A DNA stretch of 64,000 nt from Nonomuraea jabiensis (GCF_014204795.1 NZ_JACHMB010000001.1:2542001-2606000), one strand, 5' to 3'. Shown: positions 16,569 to 25,462, numbered from the stretch's first letter. The notes: a model not told the origin generated them from the sequence alone. Made by a program: numbers and translations.

Positions 16569-16905
16569 TGAGCACCTGCCTCAGAGTTTCGGGATCCGGC
16601 CGCCCGGACTGGAGAGCGGCCGACGGATGGCGGACGGTGATGCGGCCGGTGTCCAGCAGGTCGCGCAGCAGGATCTTCACCACGCTCACCGGCAGCCGCA
16701 GCTCGGCGGAGATCTCCACCACCGCCGTCGGCTGCCGGGTCAGCTGGAGGATCCTGACGTGCTCCGACTGCATGCCGGGGGCCGGCTCGCACTCGCTGAC
16801 GATCAGGGAGACCGAGTCGAACGCGTTCTCGTCGGCGCGGGTGCGGCCGCCGGTGACCGTGTAGAGCCGGTCCGGGTTCTCCCGGTCGATCGGGCGCGGC
16901 GTCAT
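16549..16905 (-). CDS. cvnC: Conservon DUF742 protein (CvnC)
   Basis: Winged-helix-like DUF742 protein of 118 aa. It has the family pattern PDRLYTVTGGRT near the start, a central SEHVRILQLTRQPTAVVEIS, and the helical LPVSVVKILLRDLLDTG. Its ATG overlaps the cvnB stop (ATGA), which defines the start. In studied conservons this protein is thought to bridge the sensor kinase-like CvnA and the GTPase CvnD. Confidence 0.93.
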   Translation of the reverse strand: MTPRPIDRENPDRLYTVTGGRTRADENAFDSVSLIVSECEPAPGMQSEHVRILQLTRQPTAVVEISAELRLPVSVVKILLRDLLDTGRITVRHPSAALQSGRPDPETLRQVLSALHDL

Positions 16906-17336
16906 GGGCGATCGCCGCTTGGCTGCGCTCTCCGCGGCGCGGCGGAGAGGAAGACGCCGATCTGCTCGACCATCTCGTTCATGTTGTGCGCGATCAGGCC
17001 CACGTCGCCGTCCTCGTCGGCCACCACGGCGAGGTGGGCGCCCTCGCCGGCCGGCACGATGAGCAGCAGCCCGCCGGCGAACTCCACCATCGCCTGCCCC
17101 GCGCCGATGCCGTCGCCGAACTCGGCGGAGGCGCTCAGCGACAGGCTCTGGATGCCCGCGGCCAGGGCCGCGAGCTGGTCGGCGCGGTCCCGCTCCAGGC
17201 CGGCGGTGACGCACATCTTGAGTCCGTCCCTGGTCAGGACGAGGACGTACCTGACTCCGGGGGTCTTCTCCTTGAGGTTCTCAAGCAGCCAGTCGAGCTC
17301 GCGATCGGTGGCGCCTGCAGCGTCGATAGTGCTCAT
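16902..17336 (-). CDS. cvnB: Conservon roadblock/LC7 protein (CvnB)
   Basis: Roadblock/LC7-domain protein of 144 aa, the type that serves as partner or activating protein for MglA-like GTPases. The sequence begins ELDWLLENLKEKTPGVRYVLVL, matching the roadblock helix-strand start, and contains the expected MVEFAGGLLLIVPAGEGAHLAV beta hairpin. It is 96 bases downstream of cvnA and overlaps cvnC by four bases. It probably dimerises and controls nucleotide turnover of CvnD. Confidence 0.94.
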   Translation of the reverse strand: MSTIDAAGATDRELDWLLENLKEKTPGVRYVLVLTRDGLKMCVTAGLERDRADQLAALAAGIQSLSLSASAEFGDGIGAGQAMVEFAGGLLLIVPAGEGAHLAVVADEDGDVGLIAHNMNEMVEQIGVFLSAAPRRAQPSGDRP

Positions 17337-17432
17337 CGAAACGACGGGGCGGGCGTCCGGCGCGGGCGCCGGAGGGGCTGCCCCTGCCTCCTTACTGTGA
17401 TCCGATAAGTTCCGGTGACCGACGGCGCGTGC

Positions 17433-19112
17433 TCACGCATCGTCCGCGGCCGGCGAAGTGGCCGGGGAAGCGCCCGGAGAAGTGACCGGCGAAGTGCCCG
17501 GGGAGGCGGCCGGCGGGGACGGCCGGTTGCGGCCGCCCGCCTGGCGGAACGCGGCGAACCTGGCCGCCGAGTCGCGCCCCTCGCGCGCCACCGGCCGGGC
17601 CGCCGGCGCCTGCCGCGCCTTCATCGCCTCGGCCAGCGTCTGCCCGCGCTGCCGCCTGGGCAGCAGCTCCTCGCCGGTCGGATGCTCCTGCGCGGGCGCG
17701 GGCTCCAGGGGCGGCGCGGCCTGCGCGGGCACGGCCGGCGGCGCCGCGGCCGCCGTCCTGGGCTGCGTGATCAGTACGCGCGGGATCAGCACCACGACCC
17801 CGGTGCCGCCGCGGGCCGACGGCCGGAAGCTCACCGTGAGGCCGTACTTGTCGACCAGGCGCCCCACCACCGCCAGGCCCAGCCTGGTGCCGGAGAGCGT
17901 GCGCAGGTCGAGCGGCTCGGACACGAGCTTGGTCGCGTGCTGCCGCTCGCGCGGCCGCATGCCGAGGCCGCTGTCGTCGATCGTGATCACCACGCCGGCG
18001 TCCTCCTCGTCCGCGTACACGTGCACCTCCGTGCCGTGCGCCGAGAAGGTGGCGGCGTTGTCCATCAGCTCGGCCAGCGCGTGCATCACGCCTTCCGCGG
18101 CGTACCCGGCCACGGCGACGGTGCTGGTGGAGTGGAGCCGGATGCGGCGGTAGGCGCCGATGCGGCCCATGGCGCCGCGCAGGATGCTCTCCATGACGAT
18201 CGGCCGCGTCCACCGCCGCCCGGACCGGCCGCCGCTCAGCAGGGCGATGTTGTCGGCCAGGCGGCTCAGCTGGGAGACCCGGTGGTCGAGGTCGAGCAGG
18301 TCGCTGAGGATCTCCTCGTGCTCGCCGTACTGCTCCTCCAGGCCGCGCAGCTGGGCGAGCAGGCTGGTCGCCTGGGCCTGCACCCGGGCCGCGGCGCCGG
18401 CGCAGGCGGCCATGACCGCGGCGCCTCCGCGCTCGCTCTCGCCGAGCTGCTCCGCCGTCTCGCCGAGCAGGTCACGCAGCGGGCCGTACGCGGGCTGGCC
18501 CACGTCGGCCAGCGCCGCGCGGACCGACATCCGGTCCGTCCGGATCCGCCGTACGAGCTCCGGCAGCGTCTCGGCGGACAGACGCGAGATCTCGTCCTCG
18601 ACCGCCTGGCGGGCCGCGCGGGCGTTGCTCTCCGCCACCGCGCGCGCCTTCTGGGCGGCGGCGCGGTCGCGCTGGAGCAGGTCCAGCTCGTTGCCGATCG
18701 CCTGGACGAGCGGCTGCACCGACGTCTCCACGATCCGCGACACGGCGGCGAGCGCGTCGGCGAGCGGCACGCCGTCGCGTACCTGGCGTCCGAGCGCCGG
18801 CAGCGCCTCCTCGGCCACCCGCGCGTTCTCGCGGCGCAGCCACAGGTAGCGCGCCTCCGCCCACCTGGCCTGCTCGCGCAGCTGGCGGGCGGTGGCGGCG
18901 TAGTGGACGGCCGCGCCGGCGGCGCCGGCCAGCAGCAGGGCCGACCCTCCGCCCACGGCCGCCATCAGCCCCATGGCGCCGGCCGGGGCGGCCAGCAGCG
19001 CCCACAGCCACAGGCCGGCGGTGACGATCAACGTGCCCAGGCAGGCAGTGACCGCCAGCTCTTTCGGGGAGAGCCTTCGCTGTGTCGTCCGTTGAGGTAC
19101 GTCTGCTTGCAT
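17433..19112 (-). CDS. cvnA: Conservon sensor histidine kinase-like protein (CvnA)
   Basis: Membrane sensor of 559 aa. Two hydrophobic helices (about 22-42 and 48-70) are followed by a long helical region (about 75-300) and a GHKL ATPase domain with N-box ALAELMDNAATFS, G1 DDSGLGM and G2 region GTRLGLAVVGRL. No phospho-acceptor histidine box is evident, which is normal for CvnA proteins. The C-terminus is a disordered Ala/Pro tail ending in repeats of the TSPGASPA type. It heads the cvnABCDE operon. The function inferred from S. coelicolor conservons is control of development and secondary metabolism. Confidence 0.92.
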   Translation of the reverse strand: MQADVPQRTTQRRLSPKELAVTACLGTLIVTAGLWLWALLAAPAGAMGLMAAVGGGSALLLAGAAGAAVHYAATARQLREQARWAEARYLWLRRENARVAEEALPALGRQVRDGVPLADALAAVSRIVETSVQPLVQAIGNELDLLQRDRAAAQKARAVAESNARAARQAVEDEISRLSAETLPELVRRIRTDRMSVRAALADVGQPAYGPLRDLLGETAEQLGESERGGAAVMAACAGAAARVQAQATSLLAQLRGLEEQYGEHEEILSDLLDLDHRVSQLSRLADNIALLSGGRSGRRWTRPIVMESILRGAMGRIGAYRRIRLHSTSTVAVAGYAAEGVMHALAELMDNAATFSAHGTEVHVYADEEDAGVVITIDDSGLGMRPRERQHATKLVSEPLDLRTLSGTRLGLAVVGRLVDKYGLTVSFRPSARGGTGVVVLIPRVLITQPRTAAAAPPAVPAQAAPPLEPAPAQEHPTGEELLPRRQRGQTLAEAMKARQAPAARPVAREGRDSAARFAAFRQAGGRNRPSPPAASPGTSPVTSPGASPATSPAADDA

Positions 19113-19219
19113 GTTCTGGAAGTCCTCAGAGCGGGGGGTGGTGTGCCCTTTTCACGCATGCGATCGGGAACGGCACACACCGTAGCACCACGGGTATCTC
19201 AAGAACAGACAAGCACTCC

Positions 19220-20578
19220 TTAACCAATCGCTTCAGCAGCAACCGGTACATCTCTCCGGGCGTCGCCGTGGGCCATCAGGTGGGCCGCCGCCAGCGAGCG
19301 CCAGGGCCGCCACCGTTCCACGGAGGCGGCGGGGTCGAGGCCGAGCTCGTCCAGCGCGGCGCGGAGAGAGTGGTCGGCGAGGGGGAACGCGTCGGGGTGC
19401 CCGAGCCGGAAGGCCAGGTCGTGACGCAGGTCGCGATCCGCGTACGGCAGGGCCGCCATCGTGTCCGGGCCCGTGCCGTGCCCGAGCGCCTCGTGCTCGC
19501 CGGCCACGTCGGCCGCGAGCGCCCCGATCACGGACGCCTCCCCGGCCATCGCGGCCGCCTCCGGGAAGGTGTGCGTGAGGCCGCCCGGCAGTCCGGGCAC
19601 CCTCGTCCCCAGCGTGGTCACGAACTCCCCGAGCCGGTCCGCCGTCTCCCCCGGCGTCCTGCCGCGCCCCAGCACGGCCCGTACCCCGACCTCCAGGGCG
19701 CTCCACGCCCCGGGCACGGCGAGCCCGGGGCGGGCCCGTACCAGCGGTCCGAGCACCGGATCGGCCGACAGCGCCGCCACCCCGGCCCCGTGGTCGGCCT
19801 CCACGCCGAGCAGCCGCGCGACCTGCCCCACCACGTGGATCAGCCCCTCCCAGTACGGCAGGTGGGCGCGCAGCAGCAGGTGTCCCGCGCCGCCCGGCGA
19901 CACCTCCAGCACCCCGGGCGCGCCGTCCACGGTGACCGTGCGCCGGTAGGTGTCGCCGTCCACCTCCTCGACCCCGGGCACGGCCCGTACGGCGAGGAAG
20001 CCCCGCACGGCGGCCCAGTCGTAGCCGGGCACGAACGGCAGCCGCAGCACCAGCCCGCCGTCGGCCACCAGCCGGTCGGCGCGCTGCCGCCGCTCGCGCA
20101 GGTCGGACGGCGCGGCGCGGAACACCTCCCGCATGGTCCGGTTGAACTGCCGCAGGCTCCCGAACCCCGAGGCGAAGGCCACGTCGAGCACCGTCAGGTC
20201 GGAGTCGTCCAGGAGCCGCCGGGCGAAGTGCGCCCGCCGCGAACGCGCGAGCTGGTCGGGCGTCGCCCCCAGGTGCTTGAGGAACAGCCGGCGCAGGTGC
20301 CGCGGCGACATGCCGATGCGCGCCGCCAGCGCCGCCTCGGTGCCGCCGTCCAGCACGCCGTCGATGATCAGCTGCCACGCCCGGCACACCAGCTCGGGCG
20401 CGCCGGCCTCGATCGAGGCCGGCACCCGGTACGGCCGGCAGCGCAGGCACGCCCGGAACCCCGCGGCCTCGGCGGCGGCCGGGTGCTCGTACGTGCGCGT
20501 GTTGCGGAGCAGCGGCTTGGCTCCGCAACCAGGCCGGCAGTAGATGCCGGTGGTGACGACGGCCGAGTACGTGGTCAT
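19220..20578 (-). CDS. Ada-like/AlkA fusion: methylated-DNA sensor plus 3-methyladenine glycosylase
   Basis: Repair protein of 452 aa with three parts. An N-terminal Ada zinc domain has four Cys (YCRPGC near 13-18 and CLRC near 44-47). An AraC-type HTH follows (about 75-175, containing ARIGMSPRHLRRLF and VAFASGFGSLRQF). The AlkA DNA glycosylase domain (about 180-452) ends with the RWRPWRSLAAAHLM segment. The zinc domain is expected to take methyl groups from phosphotriesters and convert the HTH to an activator; the glycosylase removes alkylated bases. It lies 14 bases downstream of the AlkB-like gene, so the two probably form one alkylation-response operon. Confidence 0.92.
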   Translation of the reverse strand: MTTYSAVVTTGIYCRPGCGAKPLLRNTRTYEHPAAAEAAGFRACLRCRPYRVPASIEAGAPELVCRAWQLIIDGVLDGGTEAALAARIGMSPRHLRRLFLKHLGATPDQLARSRRAHFARRLLDDSDLTVLDVAFASGFGSLRQFNRTMREVFRAAPSDLRERRQRADRLVADGGLVLRLPFVPGYDWAAVRGFLAVRAVPGVEEVDGDTYRRTVTVDGAPGVLEVSPGGAGHLLLRAHLPYWEGLIHVVGQVARLLGVEADHGAGVAALSADPVLGPLVRARPGLAVPGAWSALEVGVRAVLGRGRTPGETADRLGEFVTTLGTRVPGLPGGLTHTFPEAAAMAGEASVIGALAADVAGEHEALGHGTGPDTMAALPYADRDLRHDLAFRLGHPDAFPLADHSLRAALDELGLDPAASVERWRPWRSLAAAHLMAHGDARRDVPVAAEAIG

Positions 20579-20592
20579 GTCCTAGATGTACG

Positions 20593-21249
20593 TCACGCGC
20601 GAGTGGCCTGGAGGCGGCTGGAGAAGTTGACGCTGATCCGGACCTCGGCCGGCGCCGCCTGCTTGGGCACGCAGTGCCGCCAGTCGCGCTGGCAGCGCCC
20701 GCCCATCACCACCAGATCCCCACCGGCCGGCGTCAGCGCGACGCTGCGCCCGCCGGTCCTCGGCTTGAGCAGGAACCGCCGGGTCGCCCCGAGGCTGAGC
20801 ACCGGGACCACGCACTCCTCGCGCCTGCACGTCTGCCAGTCGCCGTGCCACCCGGTGCTGTCGCGGTGGTCGCGGTAGAGGTTCACCCAGAGCCCGTCGT
20901 ACGGGACGCCGTAATGCTCCGACAGCGCGGCGGTGATCGCGAGGAGCAGGGGTTCGGGCACCTCGGCCAGGTCGGTGTACTCGGCGGTGAGCCGGGGCTC
21001 GGCGTACTTCTTGTCGAACATCCACCGGTCGCGCTGCTCCCAGCCGGCCTTCGCCAGCAGCGAGTCGAGCAGTTGCCGGCTGCCGCGCAGCCAGCCGGGG
21101 ACGTGCTCGACCCAGGAGGTGGCGTCGAGCCGGACGCGGCGCGCGGCGGCGAACGTGGGATCGAACCCCGGCTCCTCCACGGCCGGGTCCGTCTCCAGGA
21201 AGAGCGGCGGTTGCAAGGTGGACCTCCCGATGTCGCGTACCCGCACCAT
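20593..21249 (-). CDS. AlkB-like 2-oxoglutarate/Fe(II) dioxygenase
   Basis: Oxidative DNA/RNA demethylase family protein of 218 aa. Iron ligands are visible as HGD in GWHGDWQ and the distal His in DWRHCVPK; the arginine of RISVNF should bind 2-oxoglutarate. VNLYRDHRDSTGWHGD is the classic AlkB core, and LSLGATRRFLLKP is the substrate-loop strand. I prefer the ATG at 21249, eleven residues before the family's usual LQPPLF opening; a GTG at 21282 would add eleven residues. It is followed directly by the Ada/AlkA fusion gene, so both should repair alkylation damage. Confidence 0.9.
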   Translation of the reverse strand: MVRVRDIGRSTLQPPLFLETDPAVEEPGFDPTFAAARRVRLDATSWVEHVPGWLRGSRQLLDSLLAKAGWEQRDRWMFDKKYAEPRLTAEYTDLAEVPEPLLLAITAALSEHYGVPYDGLWVNLYRDHRDSTGWHGDWQTCRREECVVPVLSLGATRRFLLKPRTGGRSVALTPAGGDLVVMGGRCQRDWRHCVPKQAAPAEVRISVNFSSRLQATRA

Positions 21250-21306
21250 GGTGCGCGCGAGCCCGGAGGCGAGTCCGGCCACATCCGGACAACGCGAGGT
21301 CAGTCC

Positions 21307-22185
21307 CTAACTCCCGAACCCCGTGCGCCAGGTGGCGTGCCGCGGCCGCCAGCCGAGCGAGCGGGCGAGGCCGTTGTCCGCGCCGCGCTGCCAACCGGCC
21401 CGCCCACTGGTGGGCGCGGGGGCGGGGGCGCCGACGGCGGCGGCCAGCGCGGGCAGCCACTCGCGGGCGGGGGCGGGCTCGTCGTCCACGATGTTGACGG
21501 TCCCGCTCGGCCAGCGCAGCGCGGCGACGGTGGCCTCGGCGGCGTCCTCGACGTGCACGAACGAGCTGACCGCGGCGTCGGCGGCCAGGCCGCTGAGGAA
21601 GATCGAGGCCGGGTCGCCGGTGGGGCCGCCGTTGCGCAGCACGTCCGCCACGAGGCCGCCGGGCCGGTACCACGTGCCGGGTCCGTAGAAGAGGCCGTAG
21701 CGCAGCACGACGTGCTCGTCCAGCTCCGCGACGGCCTCTTCGAGCGCCCGGACGCCGCCGACCACGCCCGAGCGGGGCGCGGGCGCGGTCACGTCCAGCG
21801 GCGTGTCCTCCGTGGCCGGGGCGTCGCCCGCCTCGTACGCCCAGGCGATGGACTGGGCGACGATGCGCCGCACGCCGGCCCGCTTGGCGGCGTCGACCAG
21901 GTTGCGGGTGCCGACCCTGCGGATGCGGCCGTTGTCGGCCGGGGTGCCGCCGTTCAGCGCGGTCAGCTGGTGGACGATCGCGTCGGGCGCGGCCTCGGCC
22001 ACCGCGCGGGCGACCGCCTCGGCGTCGAAGACGTCCAGCCGTACGGCGCCGGCGCCCTGGGCGCGCAGCCGGTCGAGGCCGGAGTCGGTACGGGAGGTGC
22101 CCGTGACGCGGTGACCTGCTTCGACCAGCAGGGGGACGAGGTAGCGGCCGATGGCGCCTGCGGCACCGGCGACGAAGACGTGCAT
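21307..22185 (-). CDS. NAD-dependent epimerase/dehydratase (SDR family)
   Basis: Extended short-chain dehydrogenase of 292 aa. The nucleotide-binding glycine motif GAAGAIGRYL is at 7-16 and the VAQSIAWAYEAG strand falls at the active-site serine position. The usual YxxxK is not obvious, so it may be an atypical, regulatory-type SDR. It is oriented ahead of the alkB-like gene on the same strand, with a gap of 57 bases to the ATG I prefer for that gene, and diverges from a MocR regulator. The regulator and the palindrome between them suggest ligand-dependent control; the substrate is unknown. Confidence 0.85.
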   Translation of the reverse strand: MHVFVAGAAGAIGRYLVPLLVEAGHRVTGTSRTDSGLDRLRAQGAGAVRLDVFDAEAVARAVAEAAPDAIVHQLTALNGGTPADNGRIRRVGTRNLVDAAKRAGVRRIVAQSIAWAYEAGDAPATEDTPLDVTAPAPRSGVVGGVRALEEAVAELDEHVVLRYGLFYGPGTWYRPGGLVADVLRNGGPTGDPASIFLSGLAADAAVSSFVHVEDAAEATVAALRWPSGTVNIVDDEPAPAREWLPALAAAVGAPAPAPTSGRAGWQRGADNGLARSLGWRPRHATWRTGFGS

Positions 22186-22272
22186 GCGGAGGTTTCCTTG
22201 CGTTGGACGGCGGGGGCGGTCGGGCGGATCGACGCTCGCACGGCCAGGCTAGGAGACAACTGTCCCAGTATT

Positions 22273-22305
22273 ATGGTCCAGTCATCGGCCGGAAAATTGG
22301 ACCAT
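22273..22305. promoter_or_regulatory. Inverted repeat between the epimerase and MocR genes
   Basis: Perfect 8-bp arms atggtcca (22273-22280) and tggaccat (22298-22305), ending five bases before the MocR start. This is a natural autoregulatory operator that could also affect the divergent epimerase. Confidence 0.6.
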
Positions 22306-22309
22306 TCGC

Positions 22310-23707
22310 ATGACCGACGCGCTCGGGCCCGAGCTCCTGCTGGAGCTGCCCGGCTGGGGTTCTCGTGGCAGGGCGCTGGAGGAGGCGCTGCGGTCCGCGA
22401 TCCGCGGCGGGCGGCTCGTGGCCGGGACTCGCCTGCCGTCGAGCCGCGATCTCGCCTCCCAGCTGGGGCTGTCGCGGGGGACGGTGACGCAGGCGTACGA
22501 GCAGCTCGTGGCCGAGGGCTGGCTGACGGCGCGGCAGGGCTCGGGCACCCGCGTGGCGGCGGGCACCGCGGAGGCCCCGGCTCGTTCCGGGAGGTCGGCA
22601 GGCTCGGCGGAGGTCGCCACATCGGGGCGCTACGACCTGCGGCCCGGGCGGCCGGACGCGTACGCGTTCCCCCGCGAGGCGTGGGCCCGGGCGATGCGGC
22701 ACGTCCTGCGGGAGGCGCCGACCGAGGTGTTCGGGTTCGGCGACCCGCGGGGGCGCATCGAGCTGCGCACGGCGCTGGCGTCGTATCTCGGCCGGACCCG
22801 CGGCGTCCGGGTCGACCCCGCGAACCTGATCGTCTGCTCCGGCTACACGCAGGCGCTCGGCCTGCTGGCGGAGGTCTTCACCGAGCTGGGCGTGCGTACG
22901 GCGGGCATGGAGGACCCGGCCATCGGCGACCACGTCCGCCTGCTGGCCGGCCGGCTGCGCGTCGCCGCCGTCCCCGTGGACGCGGCGGGCCTGCGCGTGG
23001 ACGCGCTGCGCGACTCGGGCGCCGAGGTGGCCGTCTGCACGCCGGCCCACCAGTTCCCGCTGGGCGTGAGCATGGCGCCGGAGCGCCGCTCCGAGCTGCT
23101 GGAATGGGCGGACGACAGCCTCGGGTGGATCGTCGAGGACGACTACGACGGCGAGTTCCGCTATGACCGGCATCCGATCGCGGCGCTCCAGTCCCGCCGC
23201 CCGTCCAGGATCGTGTACGCGGGCTCGACCAGCAAGACCATCGGCCCGGCCGTCCGGCTGGGCTGGATCGCCTGCCCGCCCCTGCTGCTGGAGCCGCTCA
23301 CGGAGGCCAAGCGGCGGGCGCGCGAGACCCGGCCCCTGGAGCAGCTGGCCCTGGCGCGCATGATCGAGCTGGGTGACTACGACCGCCACCTGCGCACGAT
23401 GCGCCGCGGCTACCAGCGGCGCCGGGACACGCTGGTCGCCGCCGTGCGATCCGGCCTGCCGGACGTCCGGGTACGCGGCATCGACGCCGGCCTGCACGCC
23501 CTGCTCGAACTGCCCTCCGCCCCGTCGGAGCAGGCCGTCGTGGAGGCGGCGCGGGCGGCCTCGGTCGAGGTGCATCCGCTGGGCGAGTACATCCGCGGCG
23601 ACCGCGACGGGCACCCGCCCTCGCTGGTCGTCGGGTACGCCACGCCGCCGGCCCACTCCTACCCCGCCGCGCTCGACGCGCTGATCCGCGGCCTGCGCGG
23701 GCTCTGA
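22310..23707 (+). CDS. MocR/PdxR-type regulator (GntR HTH fused to aminotransferase fold)
   Basis: Transcription factor of 465 aa with a GntR winged helix (about 20-85, including LPSSRDLASQLGLSRGTVTQ) joined to a fold-type I aminotransferase domain. The PLP-binding lysine is Lys309 in GSTSKTIGP, and the VEDDYDGEFRYDR block carries the PLP-contacting Asp and Tyr. MocR proteins sense PLP or amino-acid adducts and often control vitamin B6 or amine metabolism, but no pdx gene is next door. The inverted repeat just before its start suggests autoregulation. Confidence 0.92.
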   Translation: MTDALGPELLLELPGWGSRGRALEEALRSAIRGGRLVAGTRLPSSRDLASQLGLSRGTVTQAYEQLVAEGWLTARQGSGTRVAAGTAEAPARSGRSAGSAEVATSGRYDLRPGRPDAYAFPREAWARAMRHVLREAPTEVFGFGDPRGRIELRTALASYLGRTRGVRVDPANLIVCSGYTQALGLLAEVFTELGVRTAGMEDPAIGDHVRLLAGRLRVAAVPVDAAGLRVDALRDSGAEVAVCTPAHQFPLGVSMAPERRSELLEWADDSLGWIVEDDYDGEFRYDRHPIAALQSRRPSRIVYAGSTSKTIGPAVRLGWIACPPLLLEPLTEAKRRARETRPLEQLALARMIELGDYDRHLRTMRRGYQRRRDTLVAAVRSGLPDVRVRGIDAGLHALLELPSAPSEQAVVEAARAASVEVHPLGEYIRGDRDGHPPSLVVGYATPPAHSYPAALDALIRGLRGL

Positions 23708-23772
23708 CCGGAACCCCACGCTCGCCCGATTCGTTTTCTCATCAGCACGTGGAGCCCCGGGGGAAGGCGGAC

Positions 23773-24204
23773 ATGGGCACGATCGAGCGGCGACTGGGAA
23801 GGCGCGTCCGGCGGCACGCGGGCAGGTTCGTGCCGGCGCCTCCGGAGGAGCGCCGGCGCCTGACCCGGCGGCAGCGGCGGCGGATCGCGCGCCAGGCCGG
23901 GACGGCCGCCGCGCAGCGCCGCTCGGTGTGGCGGGAGTGGGGACCGGTCACGGCGCTCACGCTGGCCGCCTTCGAGCTGATCTACTTCTTCCTGGTCGCC
24001 GGCATGGTCGGGGGGACGAGCAGCACCGGCGTGATCGTGACGGGCGTCCTCGGCTGCGTCGCGGTCTGCTCCAGGTTCGTGCAGGAATATGCGATGTGGC
24101 GCAGCGCCGCTTCCAAGGTCGTTCCGTTCCTCGTCGTGGGCGTGGTCTCGGTGGCCGTGACGCTGGTCGCCATGGGCGCCGAGACGCTGTCGAAGATGGC
24201 CTGA
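23773..24204 (+). CDS. Small membrane protein of unknown function
   Basis: Protein of 143 aa with a very basic N-terminus (many Arg, residues 5-50) and two or three hydrophobic helices (about 58-80, 84-104 and 118-138). I chose the ATG at 23773 because GGGGGAAGG lies 7 bases before it; a GTG at 23749 is possible. No family is recognised. It lies between the MocR gene and the glycosylase gene, on the same strand as both. Confidence 0.65.
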   Translation: MGTIERRLGRRVRRHAGRFVPAPPEERRRLTRRQRRRIARQAGTAAAQRRSVWREWGPVTALTLAAFELIYFFLVAGMVGGTSSTGVIVTGVLGCVAVCSRFVQEYAMWRSAASKVVPFLVVGVVSVAVTLVAMGAETLSKMA

Positions 24205-24215
24205 GCGCGTCCCGT

Positions 24216-24231
24216 ACGAACGTGTTTTCGA
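24216..24231 (+). promoter_or_regulatory. LexA-like (SOS) box before the glycosylase gene
   Basis: ACGAACGTGTTTTCGA matches the actinobacterial SOS consensus TCGAAC-N4-GTTCGA at 10 of 12 defined positions. It ends two bases before a -10-like TAAACT (24233-24238). LexA bound here would block the promoter. Confidence 0.6.
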
Positions 24232-24232
24232 G

Positions 24233-24238
24233 TAAACT
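24233..24238 (+). promoter_or_regulatory. -10 box of a probably leaderless transcript
   Basis: TAAACT is followed by only six bases before the ATG at 24245, the spacing typical of leaderless actinobacterial mRNAs. No Shine-Dalgarno sequence is present. Confidence 0.5.
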
Positions 24239-24244
24239 GCCGGC

Positions 24245-25462
24245 ATGCCGAACCCGCTGGCCCTCAGCCTGGAGAGCGCGCGACGCCTGGCCGTGACGTG
24301 CCAGCACCTGGCCGGCCCGCGCCCCGGCGGCGGCCTCGACGGGCTGCGGCAGGTGCTGCGCACGCTGCGGTGCCTGCAGCTCGACCCGATCGACGCGGTG
24401 GCCCGCAGCCACTTCCTGGTGCTCTGGAGCAGGCTCGGCGACTACGACCGCGCCGACCTCGACACGCTGCTGTGGCAGGAGCGCTGGCTCTTCGAATACT
24501 GGGCGCACGCCGCCTCGATCGTGCTGGCGGAGGACTATCCGATCCACCACGTCATGATGCGCGGCCACGCCAAGGGCGAGTCCCCCTACGCCCAGCGGGT
24601 CCGCGGCTGGATCGAGGCCAACGACGGGCTGCGGCAGCACGTCCTCGACCGCTTACGCACGGCCGGGCCGCTGCCGCCGGGGGCGTTCGACGACCTCACG
24701 AGCGTGCCCTGGCAGTCGAGCGGGTGGACCAACGGCCGCAGCGTCGAGCGGATGCTCGACTTCCTGTGGTTCCAGGGCAGCATCATGGTCGCGGCCCGGG
24801 CGGGCCGCACGCGCCACTGGGACCTGGCCGAGCGCTGGCTGCCCGCGTGGGTCGACGCCCCGCCGCTGCCCCGCCGGGAGGCGGTGTCGCTGGCGGCCGA
24901 GCACGCGCTGCGCGCCCTCGGCGTGGCCCGCGTCGCCGACATCGAGCGCCACTTCATCCGCGACCGCTACCCCGAGCTCCCCGAGATCCTGGAGGAGCTC
25001 CAGCGCTCCGGCCGCGTGGTGCCCGCCGAGGTCGAGGACGGCACCGAGCGCTGGCACGTGCACCGTGACGTCCTCGGGCTGCTGGAGCGCGAGTGGCAGC
25101 CGCGCACCACGCTGCTGTCGCCGTTCGACAACCTCATCTGCGATCGGGCGCGCACCGAGCGGCTGTGGGGCTTCGAGTTCCGTACGGAGATGTACGTGCC
25201 CAAGCACAAGCGGCGCTACGGCTACTACATCATGCCGATCCTGCACGGCGAGCGGCTCATCGGGCGGCTCGTGCCCCGCCTCGACCGGCGCAAGCAGGTG
25301 CTGGAGATCGAGGGCCTGTTCCCGGAGCCCGGCTTCCCGGGCGACGAAATCTCCGTGCGGGCCGTCGGGGAGGCGGTGGCCGAGCTGGCCGCGTTCGCGG
25401 GGGCTCGCGAGGTCGCCTACGCGGCCACCGTACCGGAGCCTTGGCGGGCCGCCTCGGGCTGA
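24245..25462 (+). CDS. YcaQ/AlkX-like DNA glycosylase (HTH_42 winged-helix family)
   Basis: Protein of 405 aa of the YcaQ/AlkZ family, DNA glycosylases that unhook interstrand crosslinks and remove bulky alkyl adducts. The catalytic QxD motif is visible as Gln45-Leu-Asp47 in LRCLQLDPID; AlkZ self-resistance enzymes have QxQ instead, so this looks like the housekeeping AlkX/YcaQ branch. Conserved blocks include SPFDNLICDRARTERLWGFE and the YVPKHKRRYGYYIMP DNA-binding segment. A LexA-like box overlaps its promoter, consistent with a DNA-damage role. It lies a few kb from two other alkylation-repair genes. Confidence 0.88.
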   Translation: MPNPLALSLESARRLAVTCQHLAGPRPGGGLDGLRQVLRTLRCLQLDPIDAVARSHFLVLWSRLGDYDRADLDTLLWQERWLFEYWAHAASIVLAEDYPIHHVMMRGHAKGESPYAQRVRGWIEANDGLRQHVLDRLRTAGPLPPGAFDDLTSVPWQSSGWTNGRSVERMLDFLWFQGSIMVAARAGRTRHWDLAERWLPAWVDAPPLPRREAVSLAAEHALRALGVARVADIERHFIRDRYPELPEILEELQRSGRVVPAEVEDGTERWHVHRDVLGLLEREWQPRTTLLSPFDNLICDRARTERLWGFEFRTEMYVPKHKRRYGYYIMPILHGERLIGRLVPRLDRRKQVLEIEGLFPEPGFPGDEISVRAVGEAVAELAAFAGAREVAYAATVPEPWRAASG

